Notes under the pieces: generated by a model
What the model was told of the DNA's origin: nothing
Database searches by the model: none
What the model saw: the letters and a program-made list of their open reading frames with translations, nothing else
NCBI GenBank assembly: GCA_021802945.1
Contig: JAJZRE010000002.1
Span: 5,202-69,201 of the forward strand
Length of the DNA stretch: 64,000 nucleotides
Source of the DNA: Pseudomonadota bacterium
GTDB lineage: Bacteria > Pseudomonadota > Gammaproteobacteria > Burkholderiales > Thiobacillaceae
Direction: 5' to 3'
Shown: one piece after another, positions 8,515-18,143 of the stretch
How the letters are laid out: each line of letters starts with the position of its first letter
Numbering within the stretch: the stretch's first letter is position 1
Made by a program: the position numbers and the translations under genes

Positions 8515-9264
8515 ATGCCCCTGAACGAAGCGAGTCTGTCCGTCTGGCTGTTCGCCTTCGCGCGCCTCGCCGGCTGGGCCGTGTTCGACCCTCTGGCCGG
8601 GCGCCTGCCGCTGCTGTTGCGGCTGTTCATCGCCGCCGTGCTGGCTGGCGTTCTTGCGCCGGGCCTGACGGCCGGTGCGATCGCCCCTTTCACCGTGCAG
8701 GGCATGCTGGCGCTGGCCATGGAAGTCGCGTGGGGCGCGGCGCTGGCGCTCTGCGTATGGCTGGTTTTCGCGGCGGCGAGCGCGGCGCTGGCATGGGCCG
8801 GCCACACCGCGACCGCCGGCCTGCTGACCCTGACCGCCGAGCAGGCGGCCCCGGCGGACGCCGCCTGGCGCGCACTGGCGGGCTGGGTGGCGGCAATGGC
8901 GTTTCTGGGCGCGAGCGGCCACCTGCTGATCGTGCACGCGCTGCGCGACAGCTTCGCGGCCATGCCGGTGGCCGTCCTGCCCGCCGCGACCGACTTGCGC
9001 CAGCTGGCCGAGGCCGGCAGCTGGCTGTTTGCGGCCGGCGTGCAGCTGGCCTTGCCGCTGCTGGCCCTGGCGCTGCTGGTCCAGCTGGCCTTCGGCATCG
9101 TGGCGCGCACCACGCCGGGCATGGACATGTTCTCGGTCGGACTGGGCGTGGCGGCACTGGGGCTCGGGGCCCTCTGGATCGTGGCGGTGCCGCTGCTTGC
9201 ACAGGGCGTCGGCCTGGGCATCGAGCAGCTGGCTGTCTGGCTCGGCAGGCTTGTGCCGAGATAA
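8515..9264 (+). CDS. fliR: Flagellar export gate protein FliR
   Basis: 249 residues with about six membrane helices. Typical FliR motifs: 'LFAFARLAGWAVFDPLAG' at the N-terminus, 'FAAGVQLALPLLALALLVQL' and 'TTPGMDMFSVGL' in the C-terminal half. It ends the operon: flhB and flhA, which usually complete the gate, are not in the window and the next gene is dapA. Confidence 0.9.
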   Translation: MPLNEASLSVWLFAFARLAGWAVFDPLAGRLPLLLRLFIAAVLAGVLAPGLTAGAIAPFTVQGMLALAMEVAWGAALALCVWLVFAAASAALAWAGHTATAGLLTLTAEQAAPADAAWRALAGWVAAMAFLGASGHLLIVHALRDSFAAMPVAVLPAATDLRQLAEAGSWLFAAGVQLALPLLALALLVQLAFGIVARTTPGMDMFSVGLGVAALGLGALWIVAVPLLAQGVGLGIEQLAVWLGRLVPR

Positions 9265-9359
9265 AGCCAGGCGCAGCCAGATAGATTAGAATGCTGCGAT
9301 TTATCGTTGATTCGCCGGAACATCGGCGCGGTCCTGGAATATAGAGCGGCGGAAACAAG

Positions 9360-10250
9360 ATGGCAGAAATGGAAACGGCCAGAGGCAGCCTGGTTGCGAT
9401 AGTCACCCCCATGTCGGACGACGGTGCGCTCGACCTCGACGCGCTGCGCCGCCTGATCGACTGGCACATCGCCGAGGGGACCGACGGCATCTGCATCGTC
9501 GGCACCACCGGCGAATCCCCCACGGTCAGCTACGACGAGCACTGCCTGCTGATCCGCACCACGGTCGAGCAGGTCGCCGGGCGCGTGCCGGTGATCGCGG
9601 GGACCGGCGCGAATTCCACCGCCGAAGCGATCGAGCTCACCGAATGCGCCAAGGCCGCCGGCGCGCAGGCCGGCCTGTCGGTGGTGCCGTACTACAACAG
9701 GCCGACGCAGGAAGGCATCTACCAGCACTACAGGAAGATTGCCGAGTCGGTCGATCTGCCCTTGATTCTCTACAACGTGCCGGGACGCACGGTGGCCGAT
9801 ATGTCCAACGACACCACGCTGCGGCTGGCCGACGTGCCCGGCATCGTCGGCATCAAGGACGCCACCGGCAGCATGGAGCGCGCGGCCGACCTGCTGCGCC
9901 GGGCACCGAAGCATTTTTCGCTGTACACCGGGGACGACGCTTCGGCGATGCCCTTCCTGCTGCTGGGCGGGCATGGCGTGATCTCGGTCACCGCCAACGT
10001 GGCGCCGAAACTGATGCACGAGATGTGCGTGGCGGCGTTCGACGGGAACCTGGCGCGCGCGCGCGAACTCAACAATGCATTGCTGCCGCTGCACAGCAAG
10101 CTGTTTGTCGAGGCCAACCCGATTCCGGTCAAGTGGGCGTGCGCGGAACTGGGGCTGATTCCGCCCGGCCTGCGCCTGCCCCTGACCCCGCTGTCGGCCG
10201 GACAGCATGACACGGTGCGTGGCGCCTTGCGTCATGCCGGATTGATCTAG
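9360..10250 (+). CDS. dapA: 4-hydroxy-tetrahydrodipicolinate synthase
   Basis: 296-residue TIM-barrel aldolase that condenses pyruvate with aspartate semialdehyde in lysine/diaminopimelate synthesis. The Schiff-base lysine is in '[11 protein letters not shown]', the catalytic Tyr in '[10 protein letters not shown]' and the pyruvate-binding Thr pair in 'VGTTGESPT'. The start at 9360 or the ATG at 9369 are both possible; no strong ribosome site separates them. The order dapA, bamC, MBL hydrolase is common in betaproteobacteria. Confidence 0.95.
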   Translation: MAEMETARGSLVAIVTPMSDDGALDLDALRRLIDWHIAEGTDGICIVGTTGESPTVSYDEHCLLIRTTVEQVAGRVPVIAGTGANSTAEAIELTECAKAAGAQAGLSVVPYYNRPTQEGIYQHYRKIAESVDLPLILYNVPGRTVADMSNDTTLRLADVPGIVGIKDATGSMERAADLLRRAPKHFSLYTGDDASAMPFLLLGGHGVISVTANVAPKLMHEMCVAAFDGNLARARELNNALLPLHSKLFVEANPIPVKWACAELGLIPPGLRLPLTPLSAGQHDTVRGALRHAGLI

Positions 10251-10303
10251 CGCGGCGCAATGTGCCGTGCCGCTTTGATGCAAGCCTTCGTTTAGGACAC
10301 CTT

Positions 10304-11404
10304 ATGCGTTTACTGCCCCTGTTTTTGATGGTTTCCGTGGCCCTGTCGGGATGCGGCATCGTGGAATCCAAGAAGATCGATTACAAATCGGCCGGCAAGG
10401 TGCCGACGCTGGAAGTGCCGCCCGATCTGGTGGCGCCGACTGCGGACAACCGCTACGTGGTTCCCGATACCCAGGGCGGCGGCTCCGCCACCCTGTCGAC
10501 CTACAGCCAGGAACGCAAGACCGCGCCTGCCGCATCGACGACCCTGCTGCCCACCGAGGAGAAGGCCCGCATCGAGCGTGCCGGCAGCCAGCGCTGGCTG
10601 GTGGTCCAGGCGACGCCGCAGCAGGTCTGGCCGGTGATCAAGGACTTCTGGCAGGAGAACGGCTTCATCATCAACATGGAGTCGCCCGCGACCGGCATCA
10701 TGGAAACCGACTGGGCGGAAAACCGGGCCAAGATTCCGCAGGACATCATCCGCCGCACGATCGGCAAGGTGATCGACGGCCTGTATTCCACCGCCGAGCG
10801 CGACAAGTTCCGCACGCGGATCGAAACGGACAAGGACGGCACCGAGATCTACATCAGCCACCGCGGCATGAAGGAAGTCTATGCCACCGAGGGCAAGGAC
10901 AAGACCGTGTGGGAACCGCGCCAGCCCGACCCCGAACTCGAGGCCGAAATGCTGCGCCGCCTGATGCTGCGCTTCGGCGTGGAGAAGAGCCGTGCCGATG
11001 CGCTGCTGGCCAAGCAGCAGGTTCCGGAGCAGGCCCACATCGTCAGGGAAGCCGGTACGCCGGTGCTGGAAATGGATGAAGGCTTCGACCGCGCCTGGCG
11101 CCGTGTCGGCCTCGCGCTCGACCGCGTCGGCTTTGCCGTGGAAGACCGCGACCGCTCCAAGGGCATCTACTACGTGCGCTACATCGACCCCGAGATCGAC
11201 AACGCCGGCAAGCGCGACGAAGGCCTGTTCGCCAAATGGGCCTTCTGGCGCAGCAAGAAGGCGCAGACCACGCCGCAATTGCAGATCGTGGTCAGCGAAG
11301 CCGGCGAGAAGAGCCGCGTCAGCGTCACCGGGGCCGACGGCAAGCCGGCCGATCCGAATACGCAGAACCGCATCATCAACCTGCTGCACAAAGAATTGAA
11401 GTGA
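10304..11404 (+). CDS. bamC: Outer membrane assembly lipoprotein BamC
   Basis: 366 residues. Signal peptide with lipobox ('VSVALSGC'), an unstructured N-terminal region ('VPTLEVPPDLVAPTADNRY', the BamD-contacting type of sequence) and two helix-grip domains ('RWLVVQATPQQVWPVIKDFW' and 'GFDRAWRRVGLALDRVGFAV'). A periplasmic-side lipoprotein of the BAM complex. The ATG at 10304 is preferred to the ORF start at 10262 because it begins the signal peptide and has AGGA at 10293-10296. Confidence 0.9.
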   Translation: MRLLPLFLMVSVALSGCGIVESKKIDYKSAGKVPTLEVPPDLVAPTADNRYVVPDTQGGGSATLSTYSQERKTAPAASTTLLPTEEKARIERAGSQRWLVVQATPQQVWPVIKDFWQENGFIINMESPATGIMETDWAENRAKIPQDIIRRTIGKVIDGLYSTAERDKFRTRIETDKDGTEIYISHRGMKEVYATEGKDKTVWEPRQPDPELEAEMLRRLMLRFGVEKSRADALLAKQQVPEQAHIVREAGTPVLEMDEGFDRAWRRVGLALDRVGFAVEDRDRSKGIYYVRYIDPEIDNAGKRDEGLFAKWAFWRSKKAQTTPQLQIVVSEAGEKSRVSVTGADGKPADPNTQNRIINLLHKELK

Positions 11405-11420
11405 CGCGGGTGGGGGCGTA

Positions 11421-12179
11421 ATGCGGTTCGCCAGCCTCGGCAGCGGCAGCGAAGGCAACGGCCTGCTGGTCGAGGCCGGCGCCACCCGGGTGCTGATGGA
11501 CTGCGGTTTCGGGCTGGCCGACAGCATTGCGCGTCTGGCCAGGCTGGGCTTGCAGGCCGCCGATCTGGCCGGCATCGTGGTCACCCACGAACACAGCGAC
11601 CACATCGGCGGGGTGGGGCGGCTCGCGCGCAAGCACAAGCTGCCGGTATGGCTGACGGCCGGCACGCTGGCCATGGCGCAGGATCTCGACGGCGTGGCGG
11701 TACGGGTGATCGACAGCCATGCGGCGTTCGCGGTGGACGACCTGGAGATCCAGCCGTTTCCCGTGCCACACGATGCGCGCGAGCCGGTGCAGTACGTGTT
11801 CGGCGACGGCAACCGCCGTCTGGGCGTGCTGACCGATACCGGTTGCAGCACGCCGCACATCGAAGCCATGCTGGCAGGCGTCGACGCGCTGGTGCTGGAA
11901 TGCAACCATGACGCGGCGATGCTGGAAAACGGGCCCTATCCGGCCAGCCTCAAGCGCCGCGTGGGCGGGCGCTTCGGCCATCTGGAAAACGGCCAGTCGG
12001 CGGCCCTGCTGGGCACGCTGAAGCACGGCAGGCTGCAATGCGTAATGGCTGCGCACGTGTCGCGCAAGAACAATACGGCAGCGCTGGCGCAGCGTGCGCT
12101 GGCGGAGGTGCTGGGCTGCGCGGACGACGACGTGCAGGTGGCCTGTCAGACGACGGGATTTGATTGGATCCGAATTTAA
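11421..12179 (+). CDS. MBL-fold metallohydrolase, YycJ/WalJ-like
   Basis: 252-residue cytoplasmic metallo-beta-lactamase-fold protein. The metal motif is 'VVTHEHSDHIGG', with later ligands in 'VLTDTGCSTPH' and 'LECNHD'. The short N-terminus 'MRFASLGSGSEGNGLLVEAG' is typical of the YycJ group of putative nucleases/phosphodiesterases; the substrate is not known from the sequence. It sits 16 bases after bamC. Confidence 0.85.
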   Translation: MRFASLGSGSEGNGLLVEAGATRVLMDCGFGLADSIARLARLGLQAADLAGIVVTHEHSDHIGGVGRLARKHKLPVWLTAGTLAMAQDLDGVAVRVIDSHAAFAVDDLEIQPFPVPHDAREPVQYVFGDGNRRLGVLTDTGCSTPHIEAMLAGVDALVLECNHDAAMLENGPYPASLKRRVGGRFGHLENGQSAALLGTLKHGRLQCVMAAHVSRKNNTAALAQRALAEVLGCADDDVQVACQTTGFDWIRI

Positions 12180-12189
12180 TGGACGGACT

Positions 12190-13568
<1,379 letters not shown>

Positions 13569-13572
<4 letters not shown>

Positions 13573-13913
13573 GCTGGGACATCCTGCTGCTTGGGCTGTT
13601 GGGTGCGGCCGGCTGGTACTGGTATGCCGGCATGCAGGCGCGTGAACAGGCCATCGCGGTGGGCCGCCGTGCCTGTGGCGACGCCGGGGTGCAGTTCCTG
13701 GACGAGAGCGTGGCGCTGAGCCGGACCCGTTTTGCGCGCAACGGCAGCGGCCAGCTGCAATTCCGGCGCGACTATCGCTTCGAATTTTCCGACACCGGCA
13801 ACAATCGCCGCCCGGGCGTCGTCCGCATGCTCGGCGATCGCGTCGAATGGGTCAGCCTCGACGGGGAATGGCAGCCGGGCCACATGGCCAGCGTTGCCCG
13901 GCTGGTCGAGTAA
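13569..13913 (+). CDS. DUF3301 family membrane-anchored protein
   Basis: 114 residues, GTG start overlapping the helicase stop. One N-terminal helix ('ILLLGLLGAAGWYWYAG') followed by a small domain with 'AVGRRACGDAGVQFLDESVA' and 'FRRDYRFEFSDTGNNRRPG', the DUF3301 pattern. Function unknown. Coupled to the helicase gene by overlap. Confidence 0.82.
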
Positions 13914-13964
13914 TCCCGTTTTCCCGAGCGTGCGGCCGTCGCATGGCGTGGCCGCCCCCCGATC

Positions 13965-14903
13965 TCACTCCTGCTCGACTTCGAGGACGGCCAGACTGAT
14001 CTGCTGGCCCAGGTTGGCGTCCCACTCCGCCCAGTCCTGGTAGGCCTTGAGCTTGTCGGCGATGACGGGCTTCATTTCGTAATCGCTCTTGCCTTCGCCG
14101 TACATGCGCCGCACCTCGGACATCAGTATGCCGAAATAGGCTTTCTGGTCTTCGACGAATCTGCGGTCGCCCGTCTTGCCGTGGCCGGGCACGTAGCGTT
14201 TCGCATTGAGGCCGAGCGCCCGGTCGGTGGCCTTCATCACGCCCTTGAAGGTGCCGTCGCGCAGGTTCATCACCTGATGGTTCAGCACGTTGTCGCCGGT
14301 GAACAGGATCTGGTCTTCCACCATCTCGATCATCAGGTCGGTCCTGCTGTGCGCGTCGGTGGAGGAATGAATGCGGAAGGTCTTGCCGCCGATCCTGAAT
14401 TCCTGGCCATCGGCCGCTTCGACGGTGGGGATCACGGCGCGGGTGCCGTCGGTGTAGCCGCCGGTCATGTCCGACATCAGCTTGATCCAGAACGCATCGG
14501 CGCCGTTTCTGGCGAGCTTGATCATGTCGGGGTGGGCGACGAGCGTGGCCTTCGGCCATGCCTCGAGAATCGCCTGGTTGCCCAGCCAGTGGTCGCCGTG
14601 GACGTGGGTGTCGAATACATGGGTGACCGGCTTGCCGGTCGTCTTGCGAATCTGGGCCACGACCATGCGGCCTGCCTGGACGCTGGAGCCGGGATCGATG
14701 ACGACGACGCCGTCCTGGGTGACGACCCAGGCCGGATTGTTCATGAAGCTCTGGTTGGCCTTGGACGGCACGCCCTGCGGACCGTGGATGACATAGGTGC
14801 CGGCGCTGATCTTTTGCGCCGGATAGGTTCGCACCACGTCACTGGGGCCGGCGAGGGCCGGGCTGCAGAAGACCAGGGCGGTGATCAGGGTGATGAGACG
14901 CAT
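13965..14903 (-). CDS. Exported MBL-fold hydrolase, SoxH-like
   Basis: 312 residues starting at the ATG at 14903 with GGAGAA upstream; the ORF track extends 20 codons further. Signal peptide 'MRLITLITALVFCSPALA' predicts periplasmic export. Metal motif 'DTHVHGDHWLGN', further ligands in 'FTGDNVLNHQ' and 'PGHGKTG'. It resembles the SoxH/quinoprotein-relay group of periplasmic metallohydrolases; the substrate is unknown. Last gene of the minus-strand set msrB, FNR-like, MBL. Confidence 0.83.
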   Translation of the reverse strand: MRLITLITALVFCSPALAGPSDVVRTYPAQKISAGTYVIHGPQGVPSKANQSFMNNPAWVVTQDGVVVIDPGSSVQAGRMVVAQIRKTTGKPVTHVFDTHVHGDHWLGNQAILEAWPKATLVAHPDMIKLARNGADAFWIKLMSDMTGGYTDGTRAVIPTVEAADGQEFRIGGKTFRIHSSTDAHSRTDLMIEMVEDQILFTGDNVLNHQVMNLRDGTFKGVMKATDRALGLNAKRYVPGHGKTGDRRFVEDQKAYFGILMSEVRRMYGEGKSDYEMKPVIADKLKAYQDWAEWDANLGQQISLAVLEVEQE

Positions 14904-14972
14904 GGGAATTCTCCGTTCAGATTGAAAGACAAACATGCACAGGCCGGGTGATGGACCCGACACAGGAAGGGC

Positions 14973-15677
14973 CTACCACCACTTCTCGAAAATGATGCGG
15001 TTCATCGGCACGCCAAGATCGTGCAGCAGGATGCTCATGTCCTCGACCATGCCCTTGGGACCGCACAGGTAATACAGCGTGTCGTCCGGCACGTCGAGCG
15101 CGTGCAGCTTGACCGGGTCGATGCGTCCGGTGAGGCCGTGCCAGAGGGAATCGGGCTGGGTGACGGTGATGCTGACGTGCAGGTTGTCGTGCGTGCGGAC
15201 GGCCGCCTCGAGTTCGTCGCGGAACAGGATTTCGCGGCTGTCCGACACGCTGTAGACCAGATGCGCCTGCGTCGGCAGTCTGGCGTCGCGCACGTGGCGG
15301 AAGATGGACAGCAGCGGCGTGACGCCGACCCCGCCGCCGATCAGCACGACGTTGTCGCTCATCTCCGGCAGGTAGACGAACGGCCCCTGGCCCTGGCTCA
15401 CGCGCACGTGGTCGCCGACGGCTGCGCGTTCGTGCACCCAGCGGGCCACCGGATGCCGTGCGCTGGCCTTGATCGCCAGTTCGATCTCGCCCTGATGGAT
15501 GGGAGACGTGGTGACCGAATATCCTGCGGTGTGCGCCGCGCCGTCGACCTCGACGCTGAGATCCACCCACTGCCCGGGCAGGAACCGGAAGCTGCCGTCG
15601 GGAATGGCAAGGCGCAGTACGTGAATGCTGGGCGTGGCGGGCGTGATCGCCGCAATCCGGGCGTCAAAGATATGCAA
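14973..15677 (-). CDS. FNR-like flavin oxidoreductase (FAD/NAD-binding)
   Basis: 234 residues. FAD domain with 'RFLPGQWVDLSV' and 'TAGYSVTTSP' (RxYS-type flavin motif with Gly-Tyr-Ser), then an NAD(P) domain with 'VVLIGGGVGVTPLLSIFRHV' and 'YYLCGPKGMVEDM', ending in aromatic 'FEKWW'. It lacks a fused ferredoxin domain, so it must pass electrons to a separate partner. The start is TTG at 15677, with AGGA a few bases upstream, 3 bases after the msrB stop. Partner not identified. Confidence 0.83.
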   Translation of the reverse strand: MHIFDARIAAITPATPSIHVLRLAIPDGSFRFLPGQWVDLSVEVDGAAHTAGYSVTTSPIHQGEIELAIKASARHPVARWVHERAAVGDHVRVSQGQGPFVYLPEMSDNVVLIGGGVGVTPLLSIFRHVRDARLPTQAHLVYSVSDSREILFRDELEAAVRTHDNLHVSITVTQPDSLWHGLTGRIDPVKLHALDVPDDTLYYLCGPKGMVEDMSILLHDLGVPMNRIIFEKWW

Positions 15678-15680
15678 GGC

Positions 15681-16082
15681 TCAATCCTGTTTTTTCTGGA
15701 AAGTCAGCGAGGCCGAGTTGATGCAGTAGCGCATGCCGGTGGGCGCGGGACCGTCGGGAAACACGTGGCCCAGGTGCGAGCCGCAGCGGCGGCACAGCGC
15801 CTCGACGCGCACCATGCCGTGGCTGCCGTCGGCTTTTTCCGCCACCGCGTCGGCGTTCAGCGGCTGGTAGAAGCTCGGCCAGCCGGTGCCCGAGTCGAAC
15901 TTGGTCGCCGACGAAAACAGCGGCTCGCCGCAGGCGGCGCACCGGTACTCGCCGTTCTCGTGATGGTCCCAGTATTGCCCGGTGAACGCCCGCTCCGTAC
16001 CGTGCTCGCGCAGGATGCGATATTGCTCGGGGCTGAGTTCGGCACGCCATTCGGCATCGGTTTTCGATTTGTCAAAGCTCAT
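15681..16082 (-). CDS. msrB: Peptide-methionine (R)-S-oxide reductase MsrB
   Basis: 133 residues. Repairs methionine-R-sulfoxide in proteins. Zinc ligands CAAC and CRRC, the substrate loop '[15 protein letters not shown]' and catalytic Cys in '[11 protein letters not shown]' are all present; '[11 protein letters not shown]' is conserved. No signal peptide, so cytoplasmic. First gene of a minus-strand set with the FNR-like reductase, and divergent from rubrerythrin. Confidence 0.95.
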   Translation of the reverse strand: MSFDKSKTDAEWRAELSPEQYRILREHGTERAFTGQYWDHHENGEYRCAACGEPLFSSATKFDSGTGWPSFYQPLNADAVAEKADGSHGMVRVEALCRRCGSHLGHVFPDGPAPTGMRYCINSASLTFQKKQD

Positions 16083-16117
16083 GAATCTTCTCCGTCAGGC
16101 AAAGAGTGTATACGAGG

Positions 16118-16145
16118 TTGACAGCGTCATCGTAGCCGGTTTAAT
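16118..16145 (+). promoter_or_regulatory. Sigma70-type promoter for rubrerythrin
   Basis: TTGACA at 16118-16123, a 16-bp spacer and TTTAAT at 16140-16145, pointing toward the rubrerythrin gene. Predicted start near 16152 gives a leader of about 130 bases. A second weaker candidate has TATAAA at 16204-16209 without a good -35. Confidence 0.55.
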
Positions 16146-16158
16146 CTTCGTTCAGGTA

Positions 16159-16173
16159 TTAGACTTAGTCTAA
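16159..16173. promoter_or_regulatory. PerR/Fur-family-like 7-1-7 operator ahead of rubrerythrin
   Basis: TTAGACTTAGTCTAA is a perfect 7-1-7 inverted repeat lying just downstream of the predicted transcription start. The 7-1-7 architecture and TTA...TAA ends are those of Fur-family sites; some PerR boxes read TTAGAATnATTCTAA. Placement fits a repressor site. Regulator assignment is inference. Confidence 0.5.
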
Positions 16174-16284
16174 AAACCGCATTTCATCCCCCCGCGAGCC
16201 TGCTATAAACAAGTGGCCGGGCGAGTGGGCGGGATGGATTATCAGTGCTGCAAGGCATGTCATCTAAACCAAGGAGATCAGGTT

Positions 16285-16704
16285 ATGCAACTCAAAGGTT
16301 CGAAAACCGAAGAACATCTGAAAGCCGCCTTCGCCGGCGAATCGCAGGCCAACCGCCGCTACCTCTACTTCGCAGCGAAGGCTGACGTGGAAGGCTACAA
16401 CGACGTGGCCGCCGTGTTCCGCTCCACCGCCGAAGGCGAGACCGGCCACGCGCACGGCCATCTGGAATACCTGGAAAAGTGCGGCGACCCCGCCACCGGC
16501 ATGGCGTTCGGTCCCACCGCCGACAACCTGAAGACCGCGATCGCGGGCGAAACCCACGAGTACACCGACATGTACCCGGGCATGGCCAAGGATGCGCGTT
16601 CCGAAGGCTTCGACGAGATCGCCGACTGGTTCGAGACCCTGGCCAAGGCCGAGCGCTCGCACGCCAACAAGTTCCAGAAGACCCTGGACACCCTGGGCGC
16701 GTAA
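16285..16704 (+). CDS. Rubrerythrin-like diiron protein without rubredoxin domain
   Basis: 139 residues from the ATG preceded by AAGGAGA; the upstream ORF extension has no support. A four-helix ferritin-like fold with diiron Glu/His motifs '[17 protein letters not shown]', '[14 protein letters not shown]' and '[12 protein letters not shown]'. The usual C-terminal rubredoxin [Fe(SCys)4] domain is absent, so electrons for peroxide reduction must come from another protein. The Fe-S oxidoreductase and DUF3501 genes follow on the same strand, a trio often seen together. Confidence 0.92.
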   Translation: MQLKGSKTEEHLKAAFAGESQANRRYLYFAAKADVEGYNDVAAVFRSTAEGETGHAHGHLEYLEKCGDPATGMAFGPTADNLKTAIAGETHEYTDMYPGMAKDARSEGFDEIADWFETLAKAERSHANKFQKTLDTLGA

Positions 16705-16719
16705 TTTCGCCCGGGCAAG

Positions 16720-16749
16720 AAGCGGGTCGGCTTCGGCCCGCTTTTTTTT
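16720..16749 (+). terminator. Rho-independent terminator after rubrerythrin
   Basis: GC-rich hairpin (AGCGGGTCGG-CTTC-GGCCCGCT, with one G-T pair) followed by eight T. It lies 16 bases after the rubrerythrin stop and should separate part of the rubrerythrin transcripts from the Fe-S gene 42 bases further on. Confidence 0.85.
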
Positions 16750-16790
16750 GAACTCGTTTTTCAACTGAGACCAATCCAAATGGAGTTCGC

Positions 16791-18119
16791 ATGAGCACAC
16801 GCGAAGGCAACCTCGACGCCCCGACCCGTCACCCGCTCGACTGGAAAAACCCCGATTTCTTCGACGAGGACAAGCTCAACCACGAGCTTGAGCGCATTTT
16901 CGACATCTGCCACGGCTGCCGCCGCTGCGTGTCGCTGTGCACCGCGTTTCCCACCCTGTTCGACCTGGTGGACGAATCCTCGACGATGGAAGTGGACGGC
17001 GTCGCCAAGGCCGACTACTGGAAGGTGGTCGACGAGTGCTACCTGTGCGACCTCTGCTACATGACCAAATGCCCCTATGTGCCGCCGCATCCGTGGAACC
17101 TCGACTTTCCGCACACCATGCTGCGCGCCAAGGCGATCAAATTCAGGAAGGGCGGCACCACGTTTCGCGACAGGCTGCTTTCCAGCACCGACGCGATGGG
17201 CAAGCTCGCCTCGATTCCGGTGGTGGTGCAGGCCGTCAACGCCAGCCTGAAGAACAAGCCGATCCGCAAGCTGGTCGACAGCGTGCTGCACATCCACCCC
17301 GACCGCCAGCTGCCCGAATACGACAGCGCCAAATTCCGTTCCACCGCGAAGCCGCGCGGCGATTTCGCCGCGAAGGCCGGCGGGAGGACGCCCGGCAAGG
17401 TGGCGATCTACGCGACCTGCTACGTCAACTACAACGAGCCCGGCATCGGCCACGACCTGCTGAAGCTCCTGGCGCACAACGAGATTCCCGCCGTTCTGGT
17501 GGAGAAGGAAGCCTGCTGCGGCATGCCCAAGCTGGAATTGGGCGATCTCGATGCCGTGGCCAAACTGAAGGAAGCCAATATCCCGCATCTGGCGAAGCTT
17601 GCCCGCGACGGCTATGCGATCCTCACCGCGGTGCCCTCGTGCACCCTGATGTACAAGCAGGAACTGCCGCTGATGTTCCCGCACGATGCCGACGTGCAGG
17701 CGGTGAAGGAGGCGATGTGGGATCCGTTCGAATACCTGATGGCGCGCAACGTCGACGGCCTGCTGAAGACCGACTTCAAAAGCCCGCTCGGCAAGGTGGC
17801 CTACCACGTGCCGTGCCACCAGCGCGTGCAGAACATCGGCAACAAGACGCGCGATGCGCTGCAGCTCGCCGGCGCCATGGTGACCCTGGTCGAGCGCTGC
17901 TCCGGCCACGACGGCACCTGGGGCGTGAAGCGCGAATACTTCGACAAGTCGATGAAGATCGGCAAGCCGGTGTTCCGCCAGATGGCCGAGCCTGCGCCCG
18001 ATTATGTCAGTTCCGACTGCGCGATCGCCGCGCGTCACATCCTGCAGGGCATGGGCGAGTCCACCGCGCAGAAGCAGCATCCGATCACGCTGCTGCGCAT
18101 CGCCTATGGCCTCGAATGA
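16791..18119 (+). CDS. Heterodisulfide reductase-related Fe-S oxidoreductase (GlpC/HdrD-like)
   Basis: 442 residues. Two ferredoxin-like motifs near the N-terminus ('CHGCRRCVSLC' and 'CYLCDLCYMTKCP') should hold [4Fe-4S] clusters; two cysteine-rich CCG-type domains follow ('EKEACCGMPKLELG' and 'PDYVSSDCAIAARHI'). No membrane helix. Likely an electron-transfer subunit; its position after a rubrerythrin lacking rubredoxin makes it a candidate donor (inference). It is often paired with the DUF3501 gene that follows. Confidence 0.88.
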   Translation: MSTREGNLDAPTRHPLDWKNPDFFDEDKLNHELERIFDICHGCRRCVSLCTAFPTLFDLVDESSTMEVDGVAKADYWKVVDECYLCDLCYMTKCPYVPPHPWNLDFPHTMLRAKAIKFRKGGTTFRDRLLSSTDAMGKLASIPVVVQAVNASLKNKPIRKLVDSVLHIHPDRQLPEYDSAKFRSTAKPRGDFAAKAGGRTPGKVAIYATCYVNYNEPGIGHDLLKLLAHNEIPAVLVEKEACCGMPKLELGDLDAVAKLKEANIPHLAKLARDGYAILTAVPSCTLMYKQELPLMFPHDADVQAVKEAMWDPFEYLMARNVDGLLKTDFKSPLGKVAYHVPCHQRVQNIGNKTRDALQLAGAMVTLVERCSGHDGTWGVKREYFDKSMKIGKPVFRQMAEPAPDYVSSDCAIAARHILQGMGESTAQKQHPITLLRIAYGLE

Positions 18120-18143
18120 ATCAACGCTTGCAAGGAGAAAAAC

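Noticed and set aside
9265-9359. Promoter for dapA
   Set aside because: TAGAAT at 9287-9292 is a fair -10 but no -35 stands at an acceptable distance, so no promoter is called.
7857-10283. 808-residue minus-strand ORF opposite fliP-dapA
   Set aside because: Runs across several convincing genes on the other strand and is low-complexity; shadow frame.
16159-16173. IscR type 1 site at the rubrerythrin promoter
   Set aside because: IscR type 1 sites have GACT and AGTC separated by five bases; here the spacer is one base, which fits a Fur-family 7-1-7 repeat instead.
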